A DNA stretch of 64,000 bases from Lysinibacillus agricola (GCF_016638705.1 NZ_CP067341.1:3351501-3415500); one strand, 5' to 3'. Counted from the first letter of the stretch, positions 1-7,972 are shown. Notes: generated by a model not told the origin, from the sequence alone. A program made the numbers and translations.

Positions 1-151
1 AGATAAGCCAGTAAAAGTTACAAAAGAAGGCGGAACTGAGATGCTAGAGAAGCAATCATTTGAAGATGGTTCTATCACAAAGAAAGCTATTCAAAAAGCA
101 GGAGTGAACGTTTTACAAGTACATAACTTAGGTATGTATACAATCGTTTAA
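1..151 (+). CDS. Phage major capsid protein, C-terminal end (partial)
   Basis: An open frame enters from the left edge (codons in frame from base 2) and stops with TAA at 149-151. The visible tail of about 49 residues ends in HNLGMYTIV. The position, immediately before a run of small head-tail joining genes and a tail tube gene, fits the end of the major capsid gene in a siphophage late operon. The identification is from gene order and not from a recognised motif, since the body of the gene is outside the window. Confidence 0.5.
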   Translation, partial: DKPVKVTKEGGTEMLEKQSFEDGSITKKAIQKAGVNVLQVHNLGMYTIV

Positions 152-217
152 TATGATAAATGTGGGAGTGGATTATTCTACTCCTCTTTTTTAAATTAAT
201 AGGAGGAAAAGGATAAT

Positions 218-658
218 ATGAAAAAAGTAAAAGTTATTAATAATGTACATAGTGTAGTAGGTTTTTATTTAAATCCACTACCCGAATCATTCCGTATTTT
301 ACCAAGACAAGGAGCATTCTTAAATTTAACAGAAGAAGAATTAGATTACATCAACATTAATCAAGCAATTATTCAAAAAGGCTTGATTTGGATTGATGAC
401 AAAGACCTTCGTGTTAAATATGGACTAGAAACTTTAGATGGCGAAAAAGCTAATGCTAATATTCTTCAATATGAAGAAATAAAAGAATTAGTAAATGGAA
501 ATTATAAAAAATTAGAAAAAGCTATCGGAGAAATTACAGAAAATGCGATCTTATTACAGTTTGTTGAGGCTGCTCGTGAAGTGAATTTAGATAGCAAAGC
601 TAAAATTGATATCATTGAGAATAAATCCAAGATAAAAATTTATGAAAACGAAGAATAA
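218..658 (+). CDS. Head-proximal phage protein of unknown function
   Basis: 146 residues, preceded by AGGAGGAAAAGG and an ATG start. The N-terminus (about 1-65) reads like a small beta domain with a GFYLNP stretch; the rest is predicted helical, with a charged, Lys-rich C-terminus. No catalytic motif is visible. It lies between the end of the capsid gene and the head-tail connector genes and is co-directional with them, 14 bases before the next start, so a structural or head-completion role is likely. I do not recognise the family. Confidence 0.7.
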   Translation: MKKVKVINNVHSVVGFYLNPLPESFRILPRQGAFLNLTEEELDYININQAIIQKGLIWIDDKDLRVKYGLETLDGEKANANILQYEEIKELVNGNYKKLEKAIGEITENAILLQFVEAAREVNLDSKAKIDIIENKSKIKIYENEE

Positions 659-672
659 GTAGGTGTTATCTT

Positions 673-1098
673 ATGACATCTACATCATATTCAGACATTT
701 TCGGTTTATTCCTTGATAAAGTCAATGACTACTATATAAAAAATCAGTTAGAGAATAATCCAGTTTTTGCAGATGAAATATTATTAGGCTATTTAAGGTC
801 TGCTATACCGAAGTTCACATACTCTACAAAAAATCTATCTAATCGAGAGGATGCTTTATTTCAATTCAATATCTGCTTATCTGATATGGAAAAAGAAATA
901 TTAGCAACACTGATGATCGCAGAACATCTATCTCCAAAAATTATAAGCGAAGACTATGTGTATAACAAAATTGGGTCAAAAGATTATAATCAACACTCCC
1001 CCGCTAATCAACTTAAACAATTATTAGAGTTGCGTAAAGGGATAATAGATGAAGCCAACTTATTAATGATTGAATATTATTATAGGCAAGGTGTTTAG
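673..1098 (+). CDS. Putative head-tail connector (adaptor) protein
   Basis: 141 residues, mostly helical, with an AGGTG ribosome site and ATG start. Size, helical content and position right after the capsid region match the adaptor proteins that bind the portal ring in long-tailed phages. The C-terminal half contains a helix-rich segment (about residues 105-135) typical of gp6-like adaptors, but sequence similarity is not strong enough for a firm family call. Its stop lies one base before the next gene's ATG, so the two are probably translationally coupled. Confidence 0.6.
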   Translation: MTSTSYSDIFGLFLDKVNDYYIKNQLENNPVFADEILLGYLRSAIPKFTYSTKNLSNREDALFQFNICLSDMEKEILATLMIAEHLSPKIISEDYVYNKIGSKDYNQHSPANQLKQLLELRKGIIDEANLLMIEYYYRQGV

Positions 1099-1099
1099 T

Positions 1100-1396
1100 A
1101 TGAATATTTCAGATGGATACGTTAACTATTTGAAAGATAGATTCTATGAAACTCTTTGCTTATTTGAAGAAAAAAATGAAGGACTTCCACGTTATATTGA
1201 GTCGTTTAGTTATGAACTGTATGGGTTACAGTATTTAGTAGAAGACACAGTAACAGTTATTACTCTTTTAAACATTCTAGAACATTTTTATGATGACAGC
1301 CTTGCACCTAAACCAGATATAAAGGTGATTAGAGGAGAAGTTTTTCGCTGTATTAGCTTGATAAATAGGATGTTTAAAGTTGGTGAAACCACTTGA
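1100..1396 (+). CDS. Small phage head-tail region protein
   Basis: 98 residues from ATG at 1100. A longer version from TTG at 1070 is possible, but AAGGTG at 1088-1093 sits six bases upstream of 1100 and the longer form would overlap the previous gene by nearly 30 bases. The protein is acidic and helical with no recognisable motif. Its stop overlaps the next start by four bases (TTGA), a coupling typical of tightly packed phage structural genes. Function unknown; a connector or chaperone role is inferred only from position. Confidence 0.65.
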   Translation: MNISDGYVNYLKDRFYETLCLFEEKNEGLPRYIESFSYELYGLQYLVEDTVTVITLLNILEHFYDDSLAPKPDIKVIRGEVFRCISLINRMFKVGETT

Positions 1397-2088
1397 ATTA
1401 CAGAGATAAATATATACAACGTTTGAATAACGATGGTCATAATTCAAGAGACGCTTATCATAATAAATCTAAAATTATTGCTAAACAACAAATTTTAAAC
1501 TCTCCTAATAGGTATGACGTTTATTTAAATCTTGATAAGTCTGTAACTCATTATTGCATCACTAAAGATAAAGATACATATAAAAAGCGAAAATTCATCT
1601 TCATTCCAGATACAAAAGTAGATATGGGACACTATGTTACACAAGGTGAACTTACTTACTTATTAATTGCTAAAGATACGAATGAAATTACACCACAATT
1701 TTTAGGAGAACTTTGTACTGCTGAATTTCCAGTAAAGTATGCAGATGAAAAAAAGTTTTTAGGTTATGACGATTTAGACAGACCTGTTTATGACATTATT
1801 CCAGGAGAAGTCACAAGATTACCATGTATAACAAAAATGAATGATGCATCTACAGCTATTGCAGATACCAATAACCCAGTGAATTTGTTAGATAATCAAG
1901 TAATGGTCATTATCCCATACTCTGAAGCACCTTCTATAAAATATAACGAAAAATTTGAGTTATACAATGATGCCTATCGTATTATCAGAATTGATCCATC
2001 ATCTTCAATTAATAAAATAGGCACTCTAAGAATTACTGGTGAACGTGTTGAAAGTGTAAATAATCAGGAAGGAGATGATGAGGAATAG
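1393..2088 (+). CDS. Putative head-closure/neck protein
   Basis: 231 residues starting at TTG 1393, which overlaps the TGA stop of the previous gene. The C-terminal half is beta-rich and ends with the pattern DAYRIIRIDPSSSI followed by GTLRITGER, the kind of strand-turn-strand tail seen in phage head-tail stopper proteins. Its place after a connector-like gene and before tail completion genes supports a stopper/neck role. No enzymatic motif is visible. The function is inferred from order and fold character. Confidence 0.6.
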   Translation: MNYRDKYIQRLNNDGHNSRDAYHNKSKIIAKQQILNSPNRYDVYLNLDKSVTHYCITKDKDTYKKRKFIFIPDTKVDMGHYVTQGELTYLLIAKDTNEITPQFLGELCTAEFPVKYADEKKFLGYDDLDRPVYDIIPGEVTRLPCITKMNDASTAIADTNNPVNLLDNQVMVIIPYSEAPSIKYNEKFELYNDAYRIIRIDPSSSINKIGTLRITGERVESVNNQEGDDEE

Positions 2089-2111
2089 ACTTCAAAGGTA
2101 ATTTAGAAGAG

Positions 2112-2606
2112 TTGTACAAGGCTTTAGTTTCAAACAAAAAACTAATGAGACTCCTTCATTATGTGCCAAAAAATGCATTCGACTCCCCTCTTTCTCCTGA
2201 TAAAAAAGACATAAATGAATTAAAAAATAAAGATGAAATTATCAAAAAAGTTATCTCCCCTACCGACAAAAGATACGATTTAGATTTAGAATCTCAATTC
2301 TGTAGAATTTGTTTTTACACTGGATCAAGACAATTACAGAAAAGTTATAATAACTCCGCTAGAAGACTACAGGATAATATATATGTAGCTGACCAGATAT
2401 ATAATTTTGATGTCTATGTGCATGTAGATATAGATAATGAGGACATGAGGCTAGGTTGGATTTGCAATACACTAAATGAAATATTAGATAATCAACAAAT
2501 CACTGATATTGGAAATTTTAGATTGGCGTTCTCCTCTCCTATTGACAAAACTCCAGATGGCTTTATAGGATACAAAATGGCATATATTACAAATTCTCTA
2601 CAGTAA
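2112..2606 (+). CDS. Putative tail completion/terminator protein
   Basis: At least 164 residues. TTG 2112 is the first conventional start but lacks a well-placed ribosome site. The frame is open back to 2082 and reads IDFKGNLEEL before the annotated start. AAGGAG at 2069-2074 is about ten bases before an ATA codon at 2085, so initiation at ATA is possible. The protein is alpha/beta with a Tyr- and Asp-rich centre. Its place between a stopper-like gene and the tail tube gene fits a tail-terminator protein. Family not recognised. Confidence 0.6.
   Translation: MYKALVSNKKLMRLLHYVPKNAFDSPLSPDKKDINELKNKDEIIKKVISPTDKRYDLDLESQFCRICFYTGSRQLQKSYNNSARRLQDNIYVADQIYNFDVYVHVDIDNEDMRLGWICNTLNEILDNQQITDIGNFRLAFSSPIDKTPDGFIGYKMAYITNSLQ
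2256..2263 (+). repeat. Strand-biased octamer TCCCCTAC (first of 11 copies)
   Basis: Exact copies on the plus strand start at 2256, 4433, 7953, 9081, 14480, 15800, 19168, 27526, 33291, 42794 and 46322; no reverse-complement copy was noticed in the phage part. Some lie in terminator stems, others inside genes where they are read as Ser-Pro-Thr or Pro-Tyr codons. The word is far rarer by base composition in such AT-rich DNA. Role unknown. Confidence 0.6.
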
Positions 2607-2620
2607 AAGGAGGATTTGCT

Positions 2621-3379
2621 ATGAAGATTGATTTAGATAATGTTTGGGGAAATCCTAAATACCATCGTAATATCCCAATCTACCCTGTTCAGATGGAAAA
2701 CATTGAAGACTTATACGATACGGTACAATGCCTATTGCTTCCTAAGAATACAATTCAAAATCCAATGATTATTAAAATGTCTTATTTGGCATTTTTGATA
2801 CTTATTAGTTCAGATGATGTTAATAAGCACTTCTTTGATAAATTAGTAACTCTAATAAAATTGATTAGTAGAAGTGAAAATATTAGGTTTGATGTTGATG
2901 AAAAGAATAGATATACGATTATTATTGATGACGAAATTGTAATTAGAGAAAGAGATTTTGACAAAATTAAAGTGATAATTGGCGAGCAAAATCTAATTGA
3001 TGTTTCAGATGAGAGTTTAGGTACTGAGTTTGATAAAGCAAAGAGTGAAGCTAGAGCGTTTATGAATAAAAGAAACAAAAAAATGGCTGATTTAGAACAA
3101 CAGATAATTGCTTATAAGTGTGTTTCGAAGTCTTCTTATGAGGATATAAAACAAATGACTATTTATCAATTTAGAAAAGAGTTAGAAAGATATGATTTAA
3201 TCAAGTCTGCAGATATTCTTCAGAACGCTCAATATTCAGGAATGGTTTCGTTTAAAGAAGGAACTGTAATTCCTCACTGGTTAGATCACATTGAAACTAA
3301 GAATCCTGATGATGATATTGTCATGTCAAAAGAACAGTTGGATAAATTAGTCTCAGATAAAGGAATATCTAGTAATTAA
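2621..3379 (+). CDS. Phage structural-region protein of unknown function
   Basis: 252 residues, ATG start with a strong AAAAGGAGG site. The first 130 residues are mixed alpha/beta; about 135-215 is charged and probably coiled (KRNKKMADLEQQIIAYK and a YQFRKELERYD stretch). The C-terminus is polar. It lies directly before the tail tube gene and after the tail completion gene. No known domain recognised. It could be a tail assembly or chaperone protein, but nothing in the sequence decides this. Confidence 0.65.
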   Translation: MKIDLDNVWGNPKYHRNIPIYPVQMENIEDLYDTVQCLLLPKNTIQNPMIIKMSYLAFLILISSDDVNKHFFDKLVTLIKLISRSENIRFDVDEKNRYTIIIDDEIVIRERDFDKIKVIIGEQNLIDVSDESLGTEFDKAKSEARAFMNKRNKKMADLEQQIIAYKCVSKSSYEDIKQMTIYQFRKELERYDLIKSADILQNAQYSGMVSFKEGTVIPHWLDHIETKNPDDDIVMSKEQLDKLVSDKGISSN

Positions 3380-3418
3380 CAAAATACATATATTTTAAAG
3401 AAAGAAGGAATTTTATTA

Positions 3419-4399
3419 ATGAAAAAATTATTCGCAGTATCAGTTGCAGATGCTCTACTTTTAGATCCTAAAACTGATAATCTATTAGTAAAAGGTAAAG
3501 CTTTACTTAGCTCTTCAATGGAACAAACAATTCAGGAGCAAGAGGTATACGCAGGTCGTGGTTCACAATTGCAGACTGTATACAACTATCAAAAAGTCGT
3601 TGCATTCCAACTCGAAGCAGCTGATTTCAGTCCTACGTATCTAGCTTTACAAACAGGCTCTGAAATTAAAAATAAGCTAAGTAAATACTATACTGAAGAA
3701 ACTGTTGAGTTTGATGCAAATGGTAAAGGTGCACTCAAAGAAACTCCTATTGGAAATGTATACGTAGAAATGGACGCAGGTAATCAAACAATCATTCCGA
3801 ATGATAAAGAAATTACAGTCCATACTCTTGCAGATAAAACAGCGATGGTCGTATATCAATATGAGACATTAGTAGACGAAATGGTGATCCCTGCTAACTC
3901 ATTCCCTAAAGCATGTAAGTTAGTATTAACTTCTGGACTATTTGATGAAGATGGAGATCATGCTTATGAGGTACAAATTGAAGTTCCTCGATATAAGCTT
4001 GATGGAGCTATGTCATTATCACTTACACATGACGGTACATCACAGTCTACATTAAACGGTAAATCTTTAGTAGATGATAAAGGTAACTATGCTTATATTA
4101 AATATTTACCAATGGGAGATCAAAAGGTAGAAATTTCAATGTTGGCAAGCAATCCATCTGAAGTAGTATTAGATTCTACGATTGCGAATGATTCTGAGCA
4201 AGTAACCGTTTACGGCATTCGTGGTGGTGGATACGGTAATATCGTAATGGATAATGCAAAGTTAACCTTCACTTCTGATGACCCAACAATTGCAACCGTA
4301 GATACAAAAGGTAAAATTACTGCAGTAGCTATCGGTAATACAACAGTTCGTGTTACAGACGGCAAGTATAAAGAAGTAATTGATGTCGAAGTAGTTTAA
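3419..4399 (+). CDS. Major tail tube protein with C-terminal Ig-like (BIG2) domain
   Basis: 326 residues. The first 230 or so are beta-rich, as in siphophage tail tube subunits that stack into hexameric rings. About residues 245-326 form a bacterial Ig-like group 2 domain: LTFTSDDPTIATVDTKGKIT followed by AIGNTTVRVTDG is the classic BIG2 signature. Such domains often decorate tail tubes and are thought to bind host surface sugars weakly. The gene has its own spaced leader (AAAATACATA at 3381 and a GAAGGAA ribosome site) and is followed by a terminator, consistent with high-level separate expression. Confidence 0.8.
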   Translation: MKKLFAVSVADALLLDPKTDNLLVKGKALLSSSMEQTIQEQEVYAGRGSQLQTVYNYQKVVAFQLEAADFSPTYLALQTGSEIKNKLSKYYTEETVEFDANGKGALKETPIGNVYVEMDAGNQTIIPNDKEITVHTLADKTAMVVYQYETLVDEMVIPANSFPKACKLVLTSGLFDEDGDHAYEVQIEVPRYKLDGAMSLSLTHDGTSQSTLNGKSLVDDKGNYAYIKYLPMGDQKVEISMLASNPSEVVLDSTIANDSEQVTVYGIRGGGYGNIVMDNAKLTFTSDDPTIATVDTKGKITAVAIGNTTVRVTDGKYKEVIDVEVV

Positions 4400-4405
4400 T
4401 TAAAT

Positions 4406-4415
4406 AAATACATAA
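4406..4415 (+). repeat. Recurrent intergenic motif AAATACATAA (family of at least 12)
   Basis: Representative copy of a motif found between genes across the phage part: 4406, 9136, 9225, 10306, 11841, 12867, 15467, 19250 (inside an intron), 33864, 34646 and 45660 (start positions), plus 5537 inside the first codons of an endonuclease gene and near copies at 3381, 11914 and 18173. It usually lies within a few bases of a stop codon and upstream of the next start or of a leader hairpin. It contains a TACATA stretch like a minimal -10 element. Its role is unknown; a phage-specific promoter or leader signal is the best guess. Confidence 0.7.
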
Positions 4416-4419
4416 TAAT

Positions 4420-4450
4420 GAGTAGGGCTAAATCCCCTACTCTCTTTTTT
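4420..4450 (+). terminator. Rho-independent terminator after tail tube gene
   Basis: GAGTAGGG (4420-4427) pairs with CCCTACTC (4435-4442), followed by a T-rich run at 4443-4450. It would limit read-through from the tail tube gene into the assembly genes. Confidence 0.8.
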
Positions 4451-4480
4451 ATTATTTGAGGAGAAAAGGAGAATATAAAT

Positions 4481-4984
4481 ATGTCTAAACCATTGAAGTT
4501 GGCTGATATTAAAAATCAGGTACAGTTATTAAATGAAACAAAACGACATAATTTCACAAAAGAAACTCATATTGATTATGATGTCTTATTTTCTTATTCA
4601 AAAATGGATAATCTATTTGAGGATTTATCTAGCTTTATTAAGGAAGCAAAAACTAAAAATATCGACTATCTGAAAGACGATGCTCAAGTAATTGAATTCC
4701 TTCAATTTTTAATAGTAAAACACTTCACTTCTTTATACGGTGAATTAAAAAATCAATCTCTTGAAATGCATACAGCAACGATGTGGGAAATGTATAAACG
4801 TGGATGGCTTACGTTTATTTTAGATAAGCTATTTGATAAAGAACAGATTTTTATAGTCGTTGATAGATTCTATGAAAAAGCAGATATGATGACTGAATTA
4901 ATTAAGATTGAAAAATCAGCACTTGAAGAGTTTAAAGATAAGATTGAGTCAGAAATGCTTAAAGCTAAAGGTAAAGGTAAATAA
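4481..4984 (+). CDS. Putative tail assembly chaperone
   Basis: 167 residues, helical and Lys/Glu-rich, ending KAKGKGK. It follows the tail tube gene, the usual position of tail assembly chaperones that coat the tape measure protein before tube polymerisation. AGGAGAAAAGGAG precedes the ATG. The stop is two bases before the next ATG. In many phages the second chaperone product arises by ribosomal frameshifting; the AAAGGTAAAGGTAAATAA end is A-rich, but no clear slippery heptamer is evident, so frameshifting is not claimed. Confidence 0.6.
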   Translation: MSKPLKLADIKNQVQLLNETKRHNFTKETHIDYDVLFSYSKMDNLFEDLSSFIKEAKTKNIDYLKDDAQVIEFLQFLIVKHFTSLYGELKNQSLEMHTATMWEMYKRGWLTFILDKLFDKEQIFIVVDRFYEKADMMTELIKIEKSALEEFKDKIESEMLKAKGKGK

Positions 4985-4986
4985 TT

Positions 4987-5487
4987 ATGGTTCAATTTAA
5001 AGATTTAAATCAACTACAACGTTATTTAACACGTGGAGATATTATCAGCACAGTATTTAAAGATAAAAATATTGAAAAAGTATTAGCAAGTGTAATGTCT
5101 AAAGCTGTACAAGATGTAGTTTATCGTCAATATGTACCTGTTGAATATTTACGTAGAGGTAATGATGGTGGTTTATCTGATGTTCGTAACATGAAGATTA
5201 CTAAGGTTGAAATCGACAATGGAAAAGTTCGAGTACTATTCGAAAACTTAACTTTAGGACAAGGACACTTCTCCCCTATCTATGAACATGATTATGATTC
5301 ATTAAGAGGGCAATTTATTACTGACACTATTGTCGATGGCTTAGATGAAAATTGGTATCGTACTGGTAAGTGGAGTGAGAGTAGAGATTTTGTAAAAAAA
5401 ACAATTGAGTCTATCATGGATAACCCTAGTCACTTAACTGATGCAATTAAATCGGCTTATAGGAAAGTAGGATTTACAGTTAAGTAA
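4987..5487 (+). CDS. Tail-region structural protein with a duplicated 3' end downstream
   Basis: 166 residues, starting two bases after the previous stop. The centre is beta-rich and contains NWYRTGKWSESRD; the C-terminal 28 residues (coded by 5401-5487) are helical and end YRKVGFTVK. The same 28-residue ending, at 18 of 28 identical positions, reappears after the homing endonuclease at 6754-6840. This shows that the endonuclease segment was inserted near the 3' end of this gene and that the present 3' end was restored or replaced. Function unknown; position suggests tail assembly or completion. Confidence 0.65.
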   Translation: MVQFKDLNQLQRYLTRGDIISTVFKDKNIEKVLASVMSKAVQDVVYRQYVPVEYLRRGNDGGLSDVRNMKITKVEIDNGKVRVLFENLTLGQGHFSPIYEHDYDSLRGQFITDTIVDGLDENWYRTGKWSESRDFVKKTIESIMDNPSHLTDAIKSAYRKVGFTVK

Positions 5488-5566
5488 TATACAAAGTTAA
5501 TACGAAATAAGGGGTTGGATAGAAATTTGCGAAAACAAATACATAAATATACAAACTAATGAAGAG

Positions 5567-6754
5567 TTGGATTTGGAAAGAGTTAAAAATTTAAAAGATA
5601 ATGCAATGTTAAAAATAAATACATATTTATGGGTTGAATGGGATTTTGAAAAGAATAATGTTTCAGAATTGAATGTATACGATACAACTAAAAGTAGTGG
5701 AAAAGTAGCGTGGTGGATTTGTCCTAAATGTAAAAGTAGTTATGATGCAACAGTAAATCAAAGAAGGAAAGGTCAAAAATGTCCTTATTGTAGTGGAAGA
5801 AGAGTTAACGATACGAACTCTTTAGTTTCATTAAGACCAACTATTGCGTCTGAATGGATTGAGTCTATAGGTATAAACTTAACTCCAAACGATGTTACTT
5901 GCGGAAGTAAGTATAAGGTTCGATGGAAATGTGATTTTGGACATGAATGGGTAGCTTCGATTGATCGTAGGACTAGAGGTGATGGTTGTCCTTATTGTAA
6001 TGGTGGAACTAACCTAATTTTAAAAGGTGTTAATGATATGTGGACTACTAATCTAGATTTAGCTAAGTTATTAGAAAACCCTGAAGATGGATATAAGTAT
6101 AAGCAAACTAGTGGAAAGAAAGTGATATGGAGATGTCCAGATTGCGAGACTACTATTTCAAAGAAAATATCTGATGTTAAATGGCAAGGGTTATATTGTC
6201 CAGTATGTTCAGACGGAGTTAGTTTAGGTGAAAAAATAATGTATTGTTTGTTAAAAGAATTAAATATAGATTTCGATTATGATAGTGCAAAGTACTGGTC
6301 ACAAGGAAAACGTTATGATTTTTATATTCCTTCTCATAAAATGATAATTGAAGTACACGGATTACAACATTATAAAGAATCATTTGAGCGTATTGGAGGC
6401 AAGACTTTACTTGAAGAGCAAGAGAATGATAAATATAAAAAACAATTAGCAAAAGAAAACGGGACAATGACTTATATAGAAGTGGATGCTAAAAAAAGTA
6501 ATTTTGAATACATAAAGAATTCAATATTGAGTACTGACATCGTAAAGTTTTTTAATTTTGAAGCAGATGTATTTAATGAGATATCATTTGAGATAAAAAA
6601 AGGATTCACTAGTAGAGCATGGGAAATGTGGAATTCTGGAAAATCAATAAATGAAATATCTGAAGAACTAAAACTACATGATACTACAATCAGAAGATAT
6701 CTCGAGTTAGGTTATTCTCTTGGTAAATGTAGCTTTAAAATAAAACAAAGATAA
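5567..6754 (+). CDS. Free-standing homing endonuclease (zinc-ribbon repeats plus Vsr-like nuclease)
   Basis: 395 residues from TTG 5567, with a likely N-terminal extension. Three Cys-rich zinc-ribbon units (CPKCKSSYD to CPYC; CDFGHEW to CPYC; CPDCE to CPVC) span about residues 50-215. They are followed by a PD-(D/E)XK/Vsr-like nuclease core with RYDFYIP and IIEVHGLQH (about 245-275), and a C-terminal helix-turn-helix (MWNSGKSINEIS to TTIRRYLELG). This architecture is that of phage selfish endonucleases. The paralogue at 13032 begins MCEDTYVNIQTGEVLDMERV; here the same stretch is encoded upstream of TTG from ATT 5525 (CENKYINIQTNEELDLERV), with AAGGGG about ten bases before it, so the true start may be ATT. 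Confidence 0.8.
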   Translation: MDLERVKNLKDNAMLKINTYLWVEWDFEKNNVSELNVYDTTKSSGKVAWWICPKCKSSYDATVNQRRKGQKCPYCSGRRVNDTNSLVSLRPTIASEWIESIGINLTPNDVTCGSKYKVRWKCDFGHEWVASIDRRTRGDGCPYCNGGTNLILKGVNDMWTTNLDLAKLLENPEDGYKYKQTSGKKVIWRCPDCETTISKKISDVKWQGLYCPVCSDGVSLGEKIMYCLLKELNIDFDYDSAKYWSQGKRYDFYIPSHKMIIEVHGLQHYKESFERIGGKTLLEEQENDKYKKQLAKENGTMTYIEVDAKKSNFEYIKNSILSTDIVKFFNFEADVFNEISFEIKKGFTSRAWEMWNSGKSINEISEELKLHDTTIRRYLELGYSLGKCSFKIKQR

Positions 6755-6840
6755 CAATTGAAAGAATACAAGCTAATCCTGTACCCCTTATTAACGCAAT
6801 AAAAAATGCATATAGAAAACTTGGATTTGAAGTGAAATGA
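6754..6840 (+). pseudogene. Orphan 3' end of the 4987-5487 gene left behind by endonuclease insertion
   Basis: These 87 bases encode 28 residues plus TGA. They match the last 28 residues of the gene at 4987-5487 in the same length, with 18 of 28 residues identical (both contain TIE, NP, AIK, AYRK, GF and final K). There is no start codon or ribosome site. The fragment abuts the endonuclease stop by one base. At the DNA level the two copies differ widely at third positions, so this is not a recent duplication but two divergent alleles of the same gene end. Confidence 0.8.
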
Positions 6841-6857
6841 GCTTCAAGTCTTTTTTA
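6827..6857 (+). terminator. Terminator overlapping the orphan gene end
   Basis: TTGAAG (6827-6832) pairs with CTTCAA (6842-6847), followed by a run of six T at 6851-6856. It uses the last codons of the orphan fragment, suggesting that this was the original end of the ancestral gene. Confidence 0.65.
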
Positions 6858-6882
6858 TTATTATGAAAGGAGAATGGTAATA

Positions 6883-7935
6883 TTGTCAGAAAAGGATAAC
6901 AGTAAAGAAATTGAAATTAATAAGAATATGCTACGTGACAGAGCAAAGAAATTACCAGAAGTAACTGATGAAATGTGGAATGAAGTCAATAAAGAATTTA
7001 GAGATTTAGTTTCCGAATACATAGCATCTCAATCACACTCACCTCAAACTAAAAAACAGTATTTATCAATGTTGCGTCAATTCGGGTGGTTTATTTGTTC
7101 CTCCTTAAATAACAAACCTATTTATAAGATTAAGAAAAGAGATATCATTAGATACTTGTCTTATTTACGAGATGACCGTAGAATGTCTCCTTCCGCAATT
7201 GGTACTCGTAAAGCAGTTATTTCTAGTTTATGTAACTATATAGAAAATGTAGTAATGGATGATTTTGACGATGATGAAGAAAATCCATATAAAAATTTCA
7301 GAAACTTTACTCGTGGATTACCTGCTATTCCAAAAAGTTCAGTATATGAAAAGATTAAAATTACAAAAGATGAATATCTTGAAATGATGAAAGTCTTAGA
7401 AGATGATGAGAATTATTTAGGAATGGCTTGGTTAGCTACAGCATTTAACACTGGTGCTAGACGTAATGAAATTATTCAATTTAAGTCTGAAATAGCAACT
7501 TATGAAATCGATGAAAATGCTACATATATCATGAGTCATAATGTACGTTTAAAAGGTCGTGGTGAAGACGGTAAAATTGAACCTTATATGGTCAACTTTG
7601 AAGCATTAAAATACATAAAACTTTGGTTAGAAAAACGTGGATATGACCACGAGTATATCTTCACTAAAAAATATGGAGATGAGATTAAAGTTGTAGAAGA
7701 AGGATGGGCTAACTATTTATGCTCCAGTGTTCTTTCTCATATCCTTGAAAGACGAATAAATCCTCACTTGTTTAAAGCTAGTGCAGTAACTTACTTATTA
7801 GAGCAAGGAGTTCCGTTAGAATTAGTAAGTAAATTCGTAGCGCATCACGAAAATGTGGCTACAACGATTGCTCATTATGATTTACGTGACCACGCTGAAG
7901 AGAAGAATAATATCTTTGGCAGTCTGAATACGTAA
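6883..7935 (+). CDS. Tyrosine-recombinase-like protein (SPbeta YomM-like)
   Basis: 350 residues from TTG 6883; AAAGGAG ends ten bases upstream, while ATG 6874 lies directly against it. An N-terminal SAM-like core-binding domain (about 40-140) precedes a catalytic-type domain. First Arg is present in TGARRNEI (about 190), a conserved-type Lys in VRLKGRG, and the last box keeps His and Tyr (AHHENVATTIAHYD). The usual HxxR box reads HLFK, with Lys in place of the second Arg. The gene sits among tail genes and not near an attachment site, as for SPbeta YomM, so it is probably not the integrase and may have weak or no recombinase activity. Confidence 0.75.
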   Translation: MSEKDNSKEIEINKNMLRDRAKKLPEVTDEMWNEVNKEFRDLVSEYIASQSHSPQTKKQYLSMLRQFGWFICSSLNNKPIYKIKKRDIIRYLSYLRDDRRMSPSAIGTRKAVISSLCNYIENVVMDDFDDDEENPYKNFRNFTRGLPAIPKSSVYEKIKITKDEYLEMMKVLEDDENYLGMAWLATAFNTGARRNEIIQFKSEIATYEIDENATYIMSHNVRLKGRGEDGKIEPYMVNFEALKYIKLWLEKRGYDHEYIFTKKYGDEIKVVEEGWANYLCSSVLSHILERRINPHLFKASAVTYLLEQGVPLELVSKFVAHHENVATTIAHYDLRDHAEEKNNIFGSLNT

Positions 7936-7953
7936 CTAAATGATTGAATTACT

Positions 7954-7972
7954 CCCCTACTCTTTTTAGGGG
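7954..7972 (+). terminator. Hairpin after recombinase-like gene
   Basis: CCCCTA (7954-7959) pairs with TAGGGG (7967-7972) around a T-rich loop. No long T-run follows, so it may be a weak terminator or an RNA processing/stability hairpin. The left arm includes one copy of the TCCCCTAC word. Confidence 0.45.

Noticed and set aside
4950-4990. Programmed frameshift between the tail assembly genes
   Set aside because: The A-rich end of the first gene has no clear slippery heptamer, and the second gene has its own ATG directly after the stop.
5488-6840. Treating the endonuclease segment as an intron of the 4987-5487 gene
   Set aside because: The upstream gene already has an intact, homologous 3' end with its own stop at 5487, and no group I core is visible around the endonuclease ORF.
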